A stretch of 64,000 nucleotides of DNA from Klebsiella pneumoniae (GCA_945862145.1 CAMAXE010000024.1:1-64000), one strand, 5' to 3'; shown: positions 18,642-27,454, counted from the stretch's first letter. The notes: generated by a model from the letters alone, not told the origin. Translations and numbers: made by a program.

Positions 18642-19924
18642 TCGGCACTGATGGGCGCTTCGATCTGACAGCCAGAATCCACATTCCGCGGCACTGGTGC
18701 GCCGTGACTGTCGCCGGGCTTTTTCTCGCGCTTCTGTGTGTCGCTTCGGCGGCACGCGCGGCGGGGCAGCTTGTCATAGGGGGCGGTGCGCTCAGTGATG
18801 ACAGTCCCGCGCACGGTGCATTCGTTGCGGCGCTTGCCGGTGATGGCCCCGTAGTGGTCATTCCCGCGGCCAGCGAGAGTCCCGCAGAGAGCGGCATCTA
18901 TGCCAGAACAGTCCTTGTCGCGCACGGCGTTGCCGCCGAGCGTGTGCGCGTCTTTCCCGTGGCCGAGAGAGACGACAGCTCCACGGCCGAGGTGGACGAG
19001 AGCCGCTGGTCGGGCAATGCCTCTGTTCCCGCGCTGCTCGATGGACTGGAGCACATGTCCGGCGTCTGGTTCTCGGGCGGGGACCAGACGCGGATCGTGC
19101 GTACGCTGCGCACCGCCGGTGGCAAGGACACGCCGCTACTGCGTCTGATCCGCGAGCGCCATGCGGCAGGCGCCGTGGTGGGCGGTAGCAGCGCGGGTGC
19201 CGCGATCATGAGCGAGGCCATGATTTGTGGGGGTGACGGTTTCCGCGGCCTGCTAGAGCCGCCCACCACGCGCTACGCCGAGACCGAGGCCGAAGACGAT
19301 GGCCGGCTCTACCTCTGGAAGGGGCTGGGATTCTTCGGTGCCGGCATCGTCGATCAGCATTTCGATCATCGCGCGCGACTCGGCCGTCTGGTGCGGGCGC
19401 TGGGCGAGACCGGCGTGCGCCGTGGCTTCGGTGTCGACGAGGACACGGCGCTCGTCGTCTCCGGTGACGCAACATCCGCGATGGTCGTGGGCAGGGGGGG
19501 CGTGACGGTGCTGGATGCTCAGGGCGCGCGCTTTGATTTTGGGGGAAAAGCGCTTGCCTCAGGTCTGATGCTCTCGTTGTTCCCTGCGGGTGTCAGCTTT
19601 GACCTGCGGTCCCTGCAGCCTGTTGCGGGAGCGGGGAAGCCGGTAAGCGGCAAGGGCGAATCTACTTTCACCCCGCTCGAGGGCGGTGGCATGGCCTTCC
19701 CCAATCCGCGTCTGGAACAGTTGCTGGCGGTGGAGCTTCTCGATAACTCAGCGGCGGACAGTGTCTCGCGTTACAGCATCGACGCACGCGGGCGCGTGCT
19801 GCAGTTCAGGTTCCACGAGACTGATCGTAGCCGGGGCTATTGGCGCGTCGCCCCGGACGGTGACCGATTTACCGCCACAGCGGTTGGCTTTGATGCTCTG
19901 CGATCTGAGCGGGACGGGCTGTAA
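18638..19924 (+). CDS. Exported cyanophycinase-like S51 peptidase
   Basis: 428 residues. An N-terminal signal sequence (~22-42, ending ARA-A) precedes an S51 fold: GQLVIGGGALSDD, VVVIPAASESP, FSGGDQTRIVR, and the nucleophile elbow GGSSAGAAIMS with Ser185. FGAGIVDQHFDHRARLGRL and FGVDEDTAL match the cyanophycinase His/Glu region. Cyanophycinases cleave the Asp-Arg polymer to dipeptides; a signal peptide points to the extracellular CphE type, used to scavenge cyanophycin from the environment. An extra ~120 C-terminal residues have no recognised domain. The stop TAA is inside a REP element. Confidence 0.85.
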   Translation: MIGTDGRFDLTARIHIPRHWCAVTVAGLFLALLCVASAARAAGQLVIGGGALSDDSPAHGAFVAALAGDGPVVVIPAASESPAESGIYARTVLVAHGVAAERVRVFPVAERDDSSTAEVDESRWSGNASVPALLDGLEHMSGVWFSGGDQTRIVRTLRTAGGKDTPLLRLIRERHAAGAVVGGSSAGAAIMSEAMICGGDGFRGLLEPPTTRYAETEAEDDGRLYLWKGLGFFGAGIVDQHFDHRARLGRLVRALGETGVRRGFGVDEDTALVVSGDATSAMVVGRGGVTVLDAQGARFDFGGKALASGLMLSLFPAGVSFDLRSLQPVAGAGKPVSGKGESTFTPLEGGGMAFPNPRLEQLLAVELLDNSAADSVSRYSIDARGRVLQFRFHETDRSRGYWRVAPDGDRFTATAVGFDALRSERDGL

Positions 19925-20022
19925 GCGGGCCATGCCCGCGACTGCTCACATACCAGACACGTGTCACGGGCCTGGCCCGATCCTAGCGGAAGGTCGCTGT
20001 CGCGGGCCTGGCCCGCTCCTAC
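19921..20022. repeat. REP cluster overlapping the cyanophycinase stop
   Basis: Direct copy at 19921-19943 (its TAA closes the preceding gene), a degenerate inverted copy at 19963-19985 and a clean inverted copy at 19999-20022. It occupies the spacer between two converging genes, the usual place for terminator-like REPs. Confidence 0.8.
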
Positions 20023-20034
20023 CTGAGCAGGGAT

Positions 20035-20784
20035 TCAGGAGCCCAGCATCATGAATCCGCCGTCCACAGCGATCGTCTGCCCCGTGATAAAGCGGGAGTC
20101 ATCGCTCGCAAGAAAGAGCAGCACCGGGGCGAGATCTTGTGCAGGGTCACCCAGTGTGCCGCCGAGCGGTATGCGTTGCTGCAGATCCGCTGCAATGCCC
20201 GCGAGCACCTCGGGCGGCAGGCCCTCGCATTGACGGCGGAAAATCTCGGTGGCCACGGCAGGCGCCACGCAATTCACGCGCACCCGGTGCTTGGCCCATT
20301 CGAGCGCCACGCTGCGCGTCCAGGCCATTACCGCCCCGCGTGAGGCTGCGTACACGGCGTTGCCCGCAAAACCTCGCACGCCCTCCACCGAACCCATGTT
20401 CACGATCGAGCCGCCGTGGGCCTTCAAGTGCGCGAAGGCTGCCTGGTTGGTCCAGCAGGTGCCTTTGACATTGGCCTCGAGCAGGCCGTCCCAGTCGGCG
20501 TCTGTGATCTCGCTTGCCGGGGTGCTGCCGTGCAGACCGGCGGCGTGCACCAGAGCGTCGAGCCCCCCCAGTTCCGCCGCCATGGCATCGAAGGCGGCGT
20601 GCACCGCCTCGCGGTCGGTGATGCTGCAGCGCTGCGCGCTCACCCCGGCCGGAAGATCCGGGTGGGTGCCGTGCCAGGTGCAAGCCACCCGTGCGCCTTC
20701 GGCTGCGAACAAGCGCACCGCCGCGTTGCCGATGCCGCCCGCGCCGCCGGTGACGATAATGCGCTTGCCATTCAGTCTGCTCAT
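20035..20784 (-). CDS. Short-chain dehydrogenase/reductase
   Basis: 249 residues from ATG 20784. Classical SDR features: cofactor motif TGGAGGIG (residues ~12-19), HAAG in place of NNAG, catalytic Ser in NMGSVEGV and Tyr-x3 position in VYAASRGAV. At the last of these Arg replaces the usual Lys of YxxxK, so activity is open to question. C-terminal ITGQTIAVDGG is intact. It is divergent from the sigma54-type CoA-transferase operon and may belong to the same pathway. Substrate unknown. Confidence 0.87.
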   Translation of the reverse strand: MSRLNGKRIIVTGGAGGIGNAAVRLFAAEGARVACTWHGTHPDLPAGVSAQRCSITDREAVHAAFDAMAAELGGLDALVHAAGLHGSTPASEITDADWDGLLEANVKGTCWTNQAAFAHLKAHGGSIVNMGSVEGVRGFAGNAVYAASRGAVMAWTRSVALEWAKHRVRVNCVAPAVATEIFRRQCEGLPPEVLAGIAADLQQRIPLGGTLGDPAQDLAPVLLFLASDDSRFITGQTIAVDGGFMMLGS

Positions 20785-20975
20785 GCGGGGCTTCTCTGGT
20801 CGTGAAAGCTGTCGTGGCGGCACGAGAGTCGTCGATGGTACTGCCGCGGCCCCACCGTATCCTAGACAGATTGGATGCCAACCGTGCTCTGAGCGGGCGC
20901 GATGCAAGTGCTGAGGGCACCAGCCTTTGCAGAGGACTGCTTGTTCCGGGCGCTTGTTGGCATCTGCGAGATCTG

Positions 20976-20997
20976 TTTCAGAATGAAAAAAACATTC
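20976..20997. promoter_or_regulatory. Candidate upstream activator site (overlapping inverted repeats)
   Basis: TTTCAGAATGAAA (20976-20988) and GAATG-N7-CATTC (20981-20997) overlap, about 150 bp upstream of the -12 element, a normal distance for an enhancer-binding protein such as the PrpR-like regulator at 28062. Binding is inferred from position only. Confidence 0.35.
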
Positions 20998-21135
20998 CAT
21001 ACCGAAAAAAATCAGGCCTAAGCGAAGCTCTGCGGATGAGCATGGCCTCGCGAACGCCGCTCCTCAGATAGTGCAACAGCATGAAAAAAAAGGAAAAAAT
21101 TCTTCCTCGTGCTGGGATGTCGAAACCCGGAGAAC

Positions 21136-21151
21136 TGGCATGCCCCCTGCA
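21136..21151 (+). promoter_or_regulatory. Sigma54 (-24/-12) promoter of the CoA-transferase operon
   Basis: TGGCATGCCCCCTGCA matches the consensus TGGCAC-N5-TTGCA at all but two positions, with the invariant GG and GC doublets at the exact 10-nt spacing. Transcription would start near 21162, leaving a ~22-nt leader before ATG 21184. A sigma54-dependent activator is encoded 7 kb downstream in the same gene set. Confidence 0.65.
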
Positions 21152-21183
21152 GTGCCCTTATCTGCTCACCACGAGAGGCCACC

Positions 21184-22386
21184 ATGCACACCAAGCCCTT
21201 GTCCGGGATCCGCATCCTCGACTTAACCCACATGCTCTCCGGCCCCTATGGCACCATGATTCTTGCCGATCTGGGCGCCGAGACCATCAAGGTCGAGCCC
21301 CTGAGCGGGGAGGGCACCAGGGCGCTGTTGGCGAAGGATCCGAAAAACTCCGTGGACGGCATGGGCGCCTACTTCCTCACCCTGAACCGCAATAAACAGA
21401 GCGTCTGCGTTGACCTCAAGTCCACGCAGGGCCTGGAACTCTTCTACCAGCTCGCCGAAACCGCCGATGTGGTCGTCGACAACTTCAGCGCCGGGGTAAC
21501 GCAGAAACTCGGCATCGATTACCCGCGCCTCGCTGCCCGCAACCCGCGCATGATCACGGCCACCATCTCGGGCTTCGGCAGCGACGGGCCGCGCTATCAG
21601 CGCCCGGCCTTTGACCAGGTGGTGCAGGCCATCGGTGGCGGGATGTCCATCACCGGGGCCGATCCGGAACACCCCGCCCGTGCCGGCATCCCGATCGGTG
21701 ATCTGGGCGGGGGCATGTTCGCGGTGATGGGCATTCTGGCCGCCTTGGTCGAACGCAATGTCAGCGGCTGTGGCCAGCACGTTGATATCTCCATGCTCGA
21801 CTGCCAGGTCTCGATGCTGAACTATATGGCCACTATGCACTTTCTCTCGGGCGAGGATCCGCACCCGATTGGCAACGCCCACTTCGTGCACGTGCCCTAC
21901 AACACTTTCCGCACCGCCGACGGTTTCATTGTGATCGCGGTGATTTTCGACCAGTTCTGGGACAATCTCGTGGAATTGCTCGGGGATCCCGCCCTGCAGC
22001 GTGAGGAATTCCGCGGCCAGCCCGGGCGACTGGCGGCCAAGGCTCTGATCGAGGAGCGGCTGAATGCGATCCTCGCGGGGAACACCTCGGCCCACTGGCT
22101 GGCGGCGCTCGAGCGCTCGCGCATTCCTTGCGCTCCGGTCAACCGTTTCAGCGAGGCGCTTTCGGACTCGCAGGTGCTGCATCGCAACATGGTGATCGAA
22201 CTGAAACACCCCAACGGCCACTCGACGCGCGGCCCCGGCAACCCGATCAAGCTCTCCCGCACGCCGGGCGAGGATTTCACCCCGCCGCCCCTGCTGGGGC
22301 AACATACGCGCGATGTGCTGGGCAACCTGCTTGGCATGCCGGCCGAAACCCTCGACCGGCTGGTCTCTGATGGAGTCATTGCATGA
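21184..22386 (+). CDS. CaiB/BaiF family III CoA-transferase
   Basis: 400 residues from ATG 21184, directly behind the sigma54-type promoter with GAGAGG as ribosome binding site. Family III signatures: LSGIRILDLTHMLSGPY, LADLGAETIKVE, and catalytic Asp173 in IGDLGGGMFAVMGILAAL, equivalent to the nucleophile of formyl-CoA transferase. These enzymes move CoA between carboxylic acids without ATP. Its stop overlaps the start of the HMG-CoA-lyase-like gene by 4 bp, so the acid it activates is probably the substrate of that aldolase, for example a 3-hydroxy-3-methyl-dicarboxylate. The exact acid is not determined. Confidence 0.92.
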   Translation: MHTKPLSGIRILDLTHMLSGPYGTMILADLGAETIKVEPLSGEGTRALLAKDPKNSVDGMGAYFLTLNRNKQSVCVDLKSTQGLELFYQLAETADVVVDNFSAGVTQKLGIDYPRLAARNPRMITATISGFGSDGPRYQRPAFDQVVQAIGGGMSITGADPEHPARAGIPIGDLGGGMFAVMGILAALVERNVSGCGQHVDISMLDCQVSMLNYMATMHFLSGEDPHPIGNAHFVHVPYNTFRTADGFIVIAVIFDQFWDNLVELLGDPALQREEFRGQPGRLAAKALIEERLNAILAGNTSAHWLAALERSRIPCAPVNRFSEALSDSQVLHRNMVIELKHPNGHSTRGPGNPIKLSRTPGEDFTPPPLLGQHTRDVLGNLLGMPAETLDRLVSDGVIA

Positions 22387-23288
22387 GTCGCGAGCGAGTC
22401 ATTATCAACGAGGTAGGGCCGCGCGACGGTTTGCAGAACCAGGTGCGCACGCTGCCACCGGCCGAGCGGGTGCGGTTGATCAGGGCGCTGTTCGCGGCAG
22501 GGCTTTCACACATCGAGGCCGGGAGCTTCGTCTCGCCCAAGGCGGTGCCCCAGATGGCGGGCGCCGATCAGGTGCTCGCGGGCTTCTCGCCGGAGGAGCG
22601 CTTGCAGCTCAGCGTGCTGGTGCCGAACGAGAAAGGCTACGCGCTAGCGCGTGCCGCCGGTGCCACGCGGGTCGCGCTGGTACTCTCGGCCACCGACACC
22701 ATGAGCCTGAAGAATATCGGCATTGACGCCGCACAGGTGCTCGCCGTGGCGCGCGGCATCATCGCTCGTGCCCGCGAGGAAGGCGTGATCGTGCAGGGCT
22801 ATATTTCAGTGGCCTTCGAGTGTCCTTTCGAGGGGCCGGTGGATCCTGCTGTCACGGAACGCCTCACCGATGAGTTGTTGGTGGCGGGTGCCCACGAGGT
22901 GGCGATCGCAGATACCATCGGCGCAGCGAGCCCCGCGGCGGTGCACTCGCTGATGCGACGGCTGGTGGTGCGCCACGGCGCAGCGGTGCTCTCTGGCCAC
23001 TTCCACGACACCCGCGCCATGGCGGTTGCCAACAGCTACGCTGCACTGGACGCCGGGATCCGCAAGTTCGACAGTTCGATCGCGGGGCTCGGCGGCTGCC
23101 CCTTTGCGCCGGGTGCCTCCGGTAATGTGGCGACGGAAGACGTGGTGCTGATGCTCGAGGCCTGCGGCATGGACACCGGCATCGACATGCCGAAGCTGCT
23201 GGAGGCTTCGCAATTGGCGCAGGAACTCAGCGGTAGCGCGCCGGGGCCGCGTGCCCAAGGGTGGTTCCGCAAGCGGTATCCGGCGTGA
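22383..23288 (+). CDS. Hydroxymethylglutaryl-CoA lyase-like HMGL aldolase
   Basis: 301 residues. The HMGL-family TIM barrel begins INEVGPRDGLQNQ (residues 8-20). The acidic/His metal site appears in SGHFHDTRAMAVAN, and the Cys-loop GGCPFAPGASGNVATEDVV matches the HMG-CoA-lyase signature. Members split HMG-CoA to acetoacetate + acetyl-CoA, or related 3-hydroxy-3-methylacyl-CoAs such as citramalyl-CoA. Coupling to a CoA-transferase, with no leucine-catabolism genes nearby, favours a dedicated substrate for this island. The spacer after it carries four REP copies. Confidence 0.92.
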   Translation: MSRERVIINEVGPRDGLQNQVRTLPPAERVRLIRALFAAGLSHIEAGSFVSPKAVPQMAGADQVLAGFSPEERLQLSVLVPNEKGYALARAAGATRVALVLSATDTMSLKNIGIDAAQVLAVARGIIARAREEGVIVQGYISVAFECPFEGPVDPAVTERLTDELLVAGAHEVAIADTIGAASPAAVHSLMRRLVVRHGAAVLSGHFHDTRAMAVANSYAALDAGIRKFDSSIAGLGGCPFAPGASGNVATEDVVLMLEACGMDTGIDMPKLLEASQLAQELSGSAPGPRAQGWFRKRYPA

Positions 23289-23319
23289 AGTGGTGGTGGG
23301 TTCGCTCGGCGCGGGAGCA

Positions 23320-23477
23320 GTCGCGGGCATGGCCCGCTCCTACTGGACTCCCCGCTCGGCGCACTACCCGAATTGATGCAGGAGCGGGCCATGCCCGCAA
23401 AAATGGGTTGCAGGACGTAGGAGCGGGCCATGCCCGCGACCGAAGGTTAGATTTAGGAGCGGGCCATGCCCGCGACT
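23320..23477. repeat. REP cluster with four copies
   Basis: One inverted copy (23320-23343) followed by three direct copies (23378-23398, 23417-23441, 23453-23477), all with the GCGGGC-CAT-GCCCGC core. They separate the CoA-transferase/lyase pair from hyuA and could attenuate or stabilise the upstream mRNA. Confidence 0.85.
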
Positions 23478-23505
23478 CTCTTGGCAACAGACGGGAGACC
23501 GAACG

Positions 23506-25572
23506 ATGAGCTACAGACTGGGCGTAGACGTGGGCGGTACCTTCACCGACCTGCTTCTGCTTGACGACGAGACCGGCGCCACCTTCACCGCCAAGGTGCC
23601 CTCGACCCCCGAGGATTCCTCCATCGGCGTGCTGAACGGCATTGCCGCGATCTGCGAGGAGTCCGGCATCGCCCCGCGCAGCATCTCCCGGGTGATGCAT
23701 GGCACCACCGTTGCCACCAACGCGGTGCTCACCGGTCGCGGTGCGCGCGTCGGTCTGGTCACCACGGCGGGCTTCCGTCAGGTGTTGCAGGTGGCGCGCT
23801 CTTTTTGTCCGGGCGGGCTCGGCGGCTGGGTGAGCTTCGTGAAGAAGCCCCTGCTGGCACCGCTCGAACTGACCATCGAGGCCGAGGAGCGGGTCGATGC
23901 CCACGGCGCCATCATCCGCGAACTCGATCGCGTGCAGTTGCGCGCCGAACTCGAGCGTCTGCGAGCGCGCGGCACCGTGCAGGCGCTCACGATCTGCTTC
24001 ATCAACGCCTACCAGAACGGTGCCAACGAGCGCGCCGCGCGCGAGGTGGCCCGTGAAGTCTTCCCGGATATGTCGATCTCGATCTCGAGCGAAGTGGTCC
24101 CGGAGATGCAGGAGTACGAGCGCACCGAAACCACGGTGGTGAACTCCTACGTGCGCCCGGAAGTGGCCAAGTACATCACCAACCTGCAGAACGCGCTTTT
24201 CGATCGCATGGGTGAAGACGTGCAGCTCGCGATCCTGCGCTCCGATGGCGGCCTCGCTTCGGCGCGCGCGGCGGCGGATTCACCGGTGAACCTGCTGCTC
24301 TCCGGCCCTGCGGGCGGCGTGGCCGGCGCGGTGTTCTTCGCCTCCAAGGCGGGCCATCAGGACATCCTCAGCTTCGACATGGGTGGCACCTCCACTGACG
24401 TCGCCCTGATCCAGAACGGCCGCGCGCGCGTGCGCCGCGAGACCATCGTGGGCGATGTACGGGTTCGCGCACCCTCCGTGGACGTGCGCACCGTGGGTGC
24501 TGGCGGCGGCTCTATCGCGTTCGTGCCGGCGCTCACCAAGGCGCTGCGCGTGGGCCCGATGTCCGCAGGCGCCGTGCCTGGGCCGGCCGCCTATCTGAAG
24601 GGCGGCACGGAGCCCACCGTCTGTGACGCCAACGTGGTGCTCGGCTACTTGCCTTCCGACGTGCGTCTAGGGGGACGCATGGTGATCGACAAGGCGGCCG
24701 CGGATGCTGCGGTGCAGAAAGTCGCCGACGCGCTCGGCATCGGACTTCTCGAGGCCGCCGAGGGCATCGTGAAGATCGTGAACGAATCGATGTTCGGGGC
24801 GCTGCGTCTGGTGTCGGTCGAGCAGGGCTACGATCCGCGCGATTTCTCGCTGGTGGGTTTCGGGGGCGCGGGTCCTCTGCATGCCAACGCGCTCGGCGTC
24901 CTCACACAGGCCTGGCCGGTGATCATCCCGCCGGGTCCTGGCGTGCTCTGCGCCTATGGCGACGCCACCACGCAGGTGCGCGATGAGGCCTCGTTGAGCT
25001 ACCTGCGCCGCCTTGACGAACTCGCGGTGGCTGACCTGCTCACCGATCTCGAGAAACTCCGTGTGCGTGCGGCCGAGTCGCTGGATGCCGATGGCATTTC
25101 CCGCGAGGAGCAGGAAGTGGAGTACGAGGCCGATGTCCGCTACACGGGACAGGCTTTCCAGCTCACGCTGCGTTTTTCCGCCGCCGAACTCGCGGCCGGC
25201 GACACGGCGCTGTTGCGCGAGCGCTTCGATCGCGAGCACGAGCAGCTCTTCACCTTCGCGCTCGGCGAGGGCCACGAGATCGTCATGCTGCGCGCGGTGG
25301 TCAAGCAGCTCGCGCGCGCGCTGCCGGTGCTGAAGTTGGGCCGCGAGGGCACCACGCTCGCCGATGCAAAAATCCACGACACCCGTATCTACCACAGTGG
25401 GGGGTGGCATGCCGCGCCCATCTACGACCGCAACCTCCTTCACGATGGCCTGGTCGTCCCGGGCCCCGCCATTGTCCAGGAAATGGACGCCACCACGCTT
25501 TTGCTGCCCGGTCACGTCGCGCGCATCGACACCGTCGGCAACCTGCTGATCGCACCTGCCGGGAGGACCTGA
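23506..25572 (+). CDS. hyuA: Hydantoinase/5-oxoprolinase subunit A (ATPase subunit)
   Basis: 688 residues, the HyuA size. N-terminal actin-like ATPase signature LGVDVGGTFTDLLLLDDETG, then MHGTTVATNAVLTGRGARVG, and the second phosphate-binding DMGGTSTDVALIQNGRARVR. The last ~150 residues are the Hydantoinase_A C-terminal domain. With HyuB it forms the ATP-dependent hydrolase of cyclic amides: 5-oxoproline, N-methylhydantoin, caprolactam, or acetone/acetophenone-carboxylase relatives. hyuB starts one base after the stop. Substrate class is inferred from the downstream amidohydrolase. Confidence 0.94.
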   Translation: MSYRLGVDVGGTFTDLLLLDDETGATFTAKVPSTPEDSSIGVLNGIAAICEESGIAPRSISRVMHGTTVATNAVLTGRGARVGLVTTAGFRQVLQVARSFCPGGLGGWVSFVKKPLLAPLELTIEAEERVDAHGAIIRELDRVQLRAELERLRARGTVQALTICFINAYQNGANERAAREVAREVFPDMSISISSEVVPEMQEYERTETTVVNSYVRPEVAKYITNLQNALFDRMGEDVQLAILRSDGGLASARAAADSPVNLLLSGPAGGVAGAVFFASKAGHQDILSFDMGGTSTDVALIQNGRARVRRETIVGDVRVRAPSVDVRTVGAGGGSIAFVPALTKALRVGPMSAGAVPGPAAYLKGGTEPTVCDANVVLGYLPSDVRLGGRMVIDKAAADAAVQKVADALGIGLLEAAEGIVKIVNESMFGALRLVSVEQGYDPRDFSLVGFGGAGPLHANALGVLTQAWPVIIPPGPGVLCAYGDATTQVRDEASLSYLRRLDELAVADLLTDLEKLRVRAAESLDADGISREEQEVEYEADVRYTGQAFQLTLRFSAAELAAGDTALLRERFDREHEQLFTFALGEGHEIVMLRAVVKQLARALPVLKLGREGTTLADAKIHDTRIYHSGGWHAAPIYDRNLLHDGLVVPGPAIVQEMDATTLLLPGHVARIDTVGNLLIAPAGRT

Positions 25573-25573
25573 G

Positions 25574-27445
25574 ATGAGCGCACGCATCCTCGAGACCAAC
25601 CTCAATCCCCTCGCACGTGTCGAGGTCGATTCCGTCACCGTCGACATCATCGAGAACGCACTGCGTAACGCGCGCGTAGAGATGGACGCGGTGCTGTTCC
25701 GCACTGCCATGAGCCCGGGCATCCGCGAGCAGGGCGACTGCTTCCCGATGATCGCCAACCGCGCCGGGAAGATGGTGGTGGGCCAGTTCGGCTCCTTCAT
25801 CCACGGTTTCACGCAGGCCTACGGCGGCGAGATCGAGGAAGGTGACATCATCCTCACCAACGACCCGTACATGTGCAACGCGGCAGTCAGCCACCTGCCC
25901 GACTGGATCGTGCTGACGCCGGTGTTCAAGGACGGGCGTCACATCGCCTGGGCCGCGATGTTCGGCCACATGTCCGACAACGGCGGCTCGGTGCCGGGAA
26001 GCATCCCGGTGGCGGCGCAGACGATCTTCGAGGAAGGCATCCGCATCCCGCCCACCAAGCTCTACAAGAAGGGCGTGCTGCAGGGTGATCTGCTGGAACT
26101 GATCCTGCACAACGTGCGCACGCCGCAGTGGAACCGCTTCGACCTGAACGCGCTGGTGGCGGCCTGCAACACGGCGGCGCGCCGCTGCGTTGAACTCGCC
26201 GAGCGCTTCGGCGACGACGTGCTCTTCAGCACCATGGAAATCATGCTCGAGCGCAACTACCACGCGATGAAGCACATCATCGAGACGCTGATCCCCACCG
26301 AGCCGCGCGAGTTCGAGGACTACCTCTGCGACGACGGCGTGGGTTTCGGGCCCTACAAGATCCGCTGCCGCATGTGGCGCGAAGGCTCGATCTGCATCTT
26401 CGATTTCGCTGGCACCGATCCGCAGGCGGCGAGCTCGATCAACTTCTACCTGAACGAAGACATGTTCAAGATGTTCTTCGGCTCCTTCACTATCAACCTC
26501 TTCGACCCGCAGATCCTCTTCAACGACGGGTTCTATGATCTGGTGGATGTGCGCATCCCCGCCGGCTCGCTGCTGAAACCCGCCTATCCCGCCGCGCTCA
26601 GTGGGCGCACGCACGCGCTGGGACGGATCTTCGATGTCATGGGCGCGCTGCTCGGGCAGGGCGCGCCCGAGGTGCTGAACGCGGCGGGTTTCTCGGATTC
26701 CCCGCACCTGTTCTATTCGGGTTATGACCAGAAGGGCGAGTGGTTCCAGCTCTTCCAGATCGGTTTCGGCGGCATTCCCGGGCGCCCGGTGGGCGACGGA
26801 CCGGACGGGCACTCGCTGTGGCCGGGCTTCACCAACGTGCCGAACGAATTCATCGAGGCGTATTTCCCGCTGCGCATCGAGCGCTACGAGACCATCACGG
26901 ACTCCGGCGGCGCCGGCAAGCACCGCGGTGGCAACGGACTCTCGGTGGCTTACTGTTTCCTGCGCGACGGCACCATCGGCGTGCACGACGAGCGCTGGCT
27001 CATGTACCCCTGGGGCGTGAACGGCGGCGAGCCCGGCATGCGCTCCACCAAGCGTCTGGTGCGCGCGGACGGCAGCGAGGAGTGGCTGCCCGCCAAGTGC
27101 GAGCGCGTCACCGTGAAGGCAGGGGATCTGCTGTACTTCAACACCTGGGGCGGTGGTGGTTGGGGCGACCCGCTGGCGCGTGATCCCGCGCTGGTCGCGC
27201 AGGATGTGGATCGCGGTCTCGTGAGTGTGGAGGGCGCGCGGCGCTATGGCGTGGTTGTGGTCGACGACGCGCGGGTGGACCAGTCCGCTACCGCGGCGTT
27301 GCGCTCGCAGCTGTCGGCTGGTCGTGGCCCGCTGCCACTCTTTGACCGCGGCGGCAGCGTCGAGGAGATCATTTCCCGCGCCCGCGTCGAGACCCATCTG
27401 GAACCGCCGCAGCCTCCGCGCTTCACGCGCGCTGGCACGGGCTGA
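25574..27445 (+). CDS. hyuB: Hydantoinase/5-oxoprolinase subunit B
   Basis: 623 residues. Hydantoinase_B signatures: DSVTVDIIENALRNARVEMD, FRTAMSPGIREQGDCFPMI, ILTNDPYMCNAAVSHLPDW, AAMFGHMSDNGGSVPGSIP and the Gly-rich DSGGAGKHRGGNGLSVAY. The conserved Asp/His residues around NDPY and GHMSD bind the metal and substrate in characterised relatives. It is translationally coupled to hyuA (1-bp gap), and the isochorismatase-fold gene begins 9 bp downstream, so the three products probably act consecutively. Confidence 0.94.
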   Translation: MSARILETNLNPLARVEVDSVTVDIIENALRNARVEMDAVLFRTAMSPGIREQGDCFPMIANRAGKMVVGQFGSFIHGFTQAYGGEIEEGDIILTNDPYMCNAAVSHLPDWIVLTPVFKDGRHIAWAAMFGHMSDNGGSVPGSIPVAAQTIFEEGIRIPPTKLYKKGVLQGDLLELILHNVRTPQWNRFDLNALVAACNTAARRCVELAERFGDDVLFSTMEIMLERNYHAMKHIIETLIPTEPREFEDYLCDDGVGFGPYKIRCRMWREGSICIFDFAGTDPQAASSINFYLNEDMFKMFFGSFTINLFDPQILFNDGFYDLVDVRIPAGSLLKPAYPAALSGRTHALGRIFDVMGALLGQGAPEVLNAAGFSDSPHLFYSGYDQKGEWFQLFQIGFGGIPGRPVGDGPDGHSLWPGFTNVPNEFIEAYFPLRIERYETITDSGGAGKHRGGNGLSVAYCFLRDGTIGVHDERWLMYPWGVNGGEPGMRSTKRLVRADGSEEWLPAKCERVTVKAGDLLYFNTWGGGGWGDPLARDPALVAQDVDRGLVSVEGARRYGVVVVDDARVDQSATAALRSQLSAGRGPLPLFDRGGSVEEIISRARVETHLEPPQPPRFTRAGTG

Positions 27446-27454
27446 GACGCTGCG

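Larger units (their letters stand above)
20785..21183. other. Divergent control region of the catabolic island
   Basis: About 400 bp between the SDR and the CoA-transferase gene. It contains an AT-rich central segment (20976-21110) with A-tracts, overlapping inverted repeats at 20976-20997, and a -24/-12 promoter at 21136-21151. The layout (upstream palindromes, AT-rich bendable DNA, -24/-12) is that of an activator-dependent sigma54 promoter. No gene is seen in it. Confidence 0.55.

Noticed and set aside
23506-27445. Acetone or acetophenone carboxylase subunits.
   Set aside because: These need a third, small subunit gene; here an amidohydrolase follows instead, favouring a hydantoinase/lactamase role.
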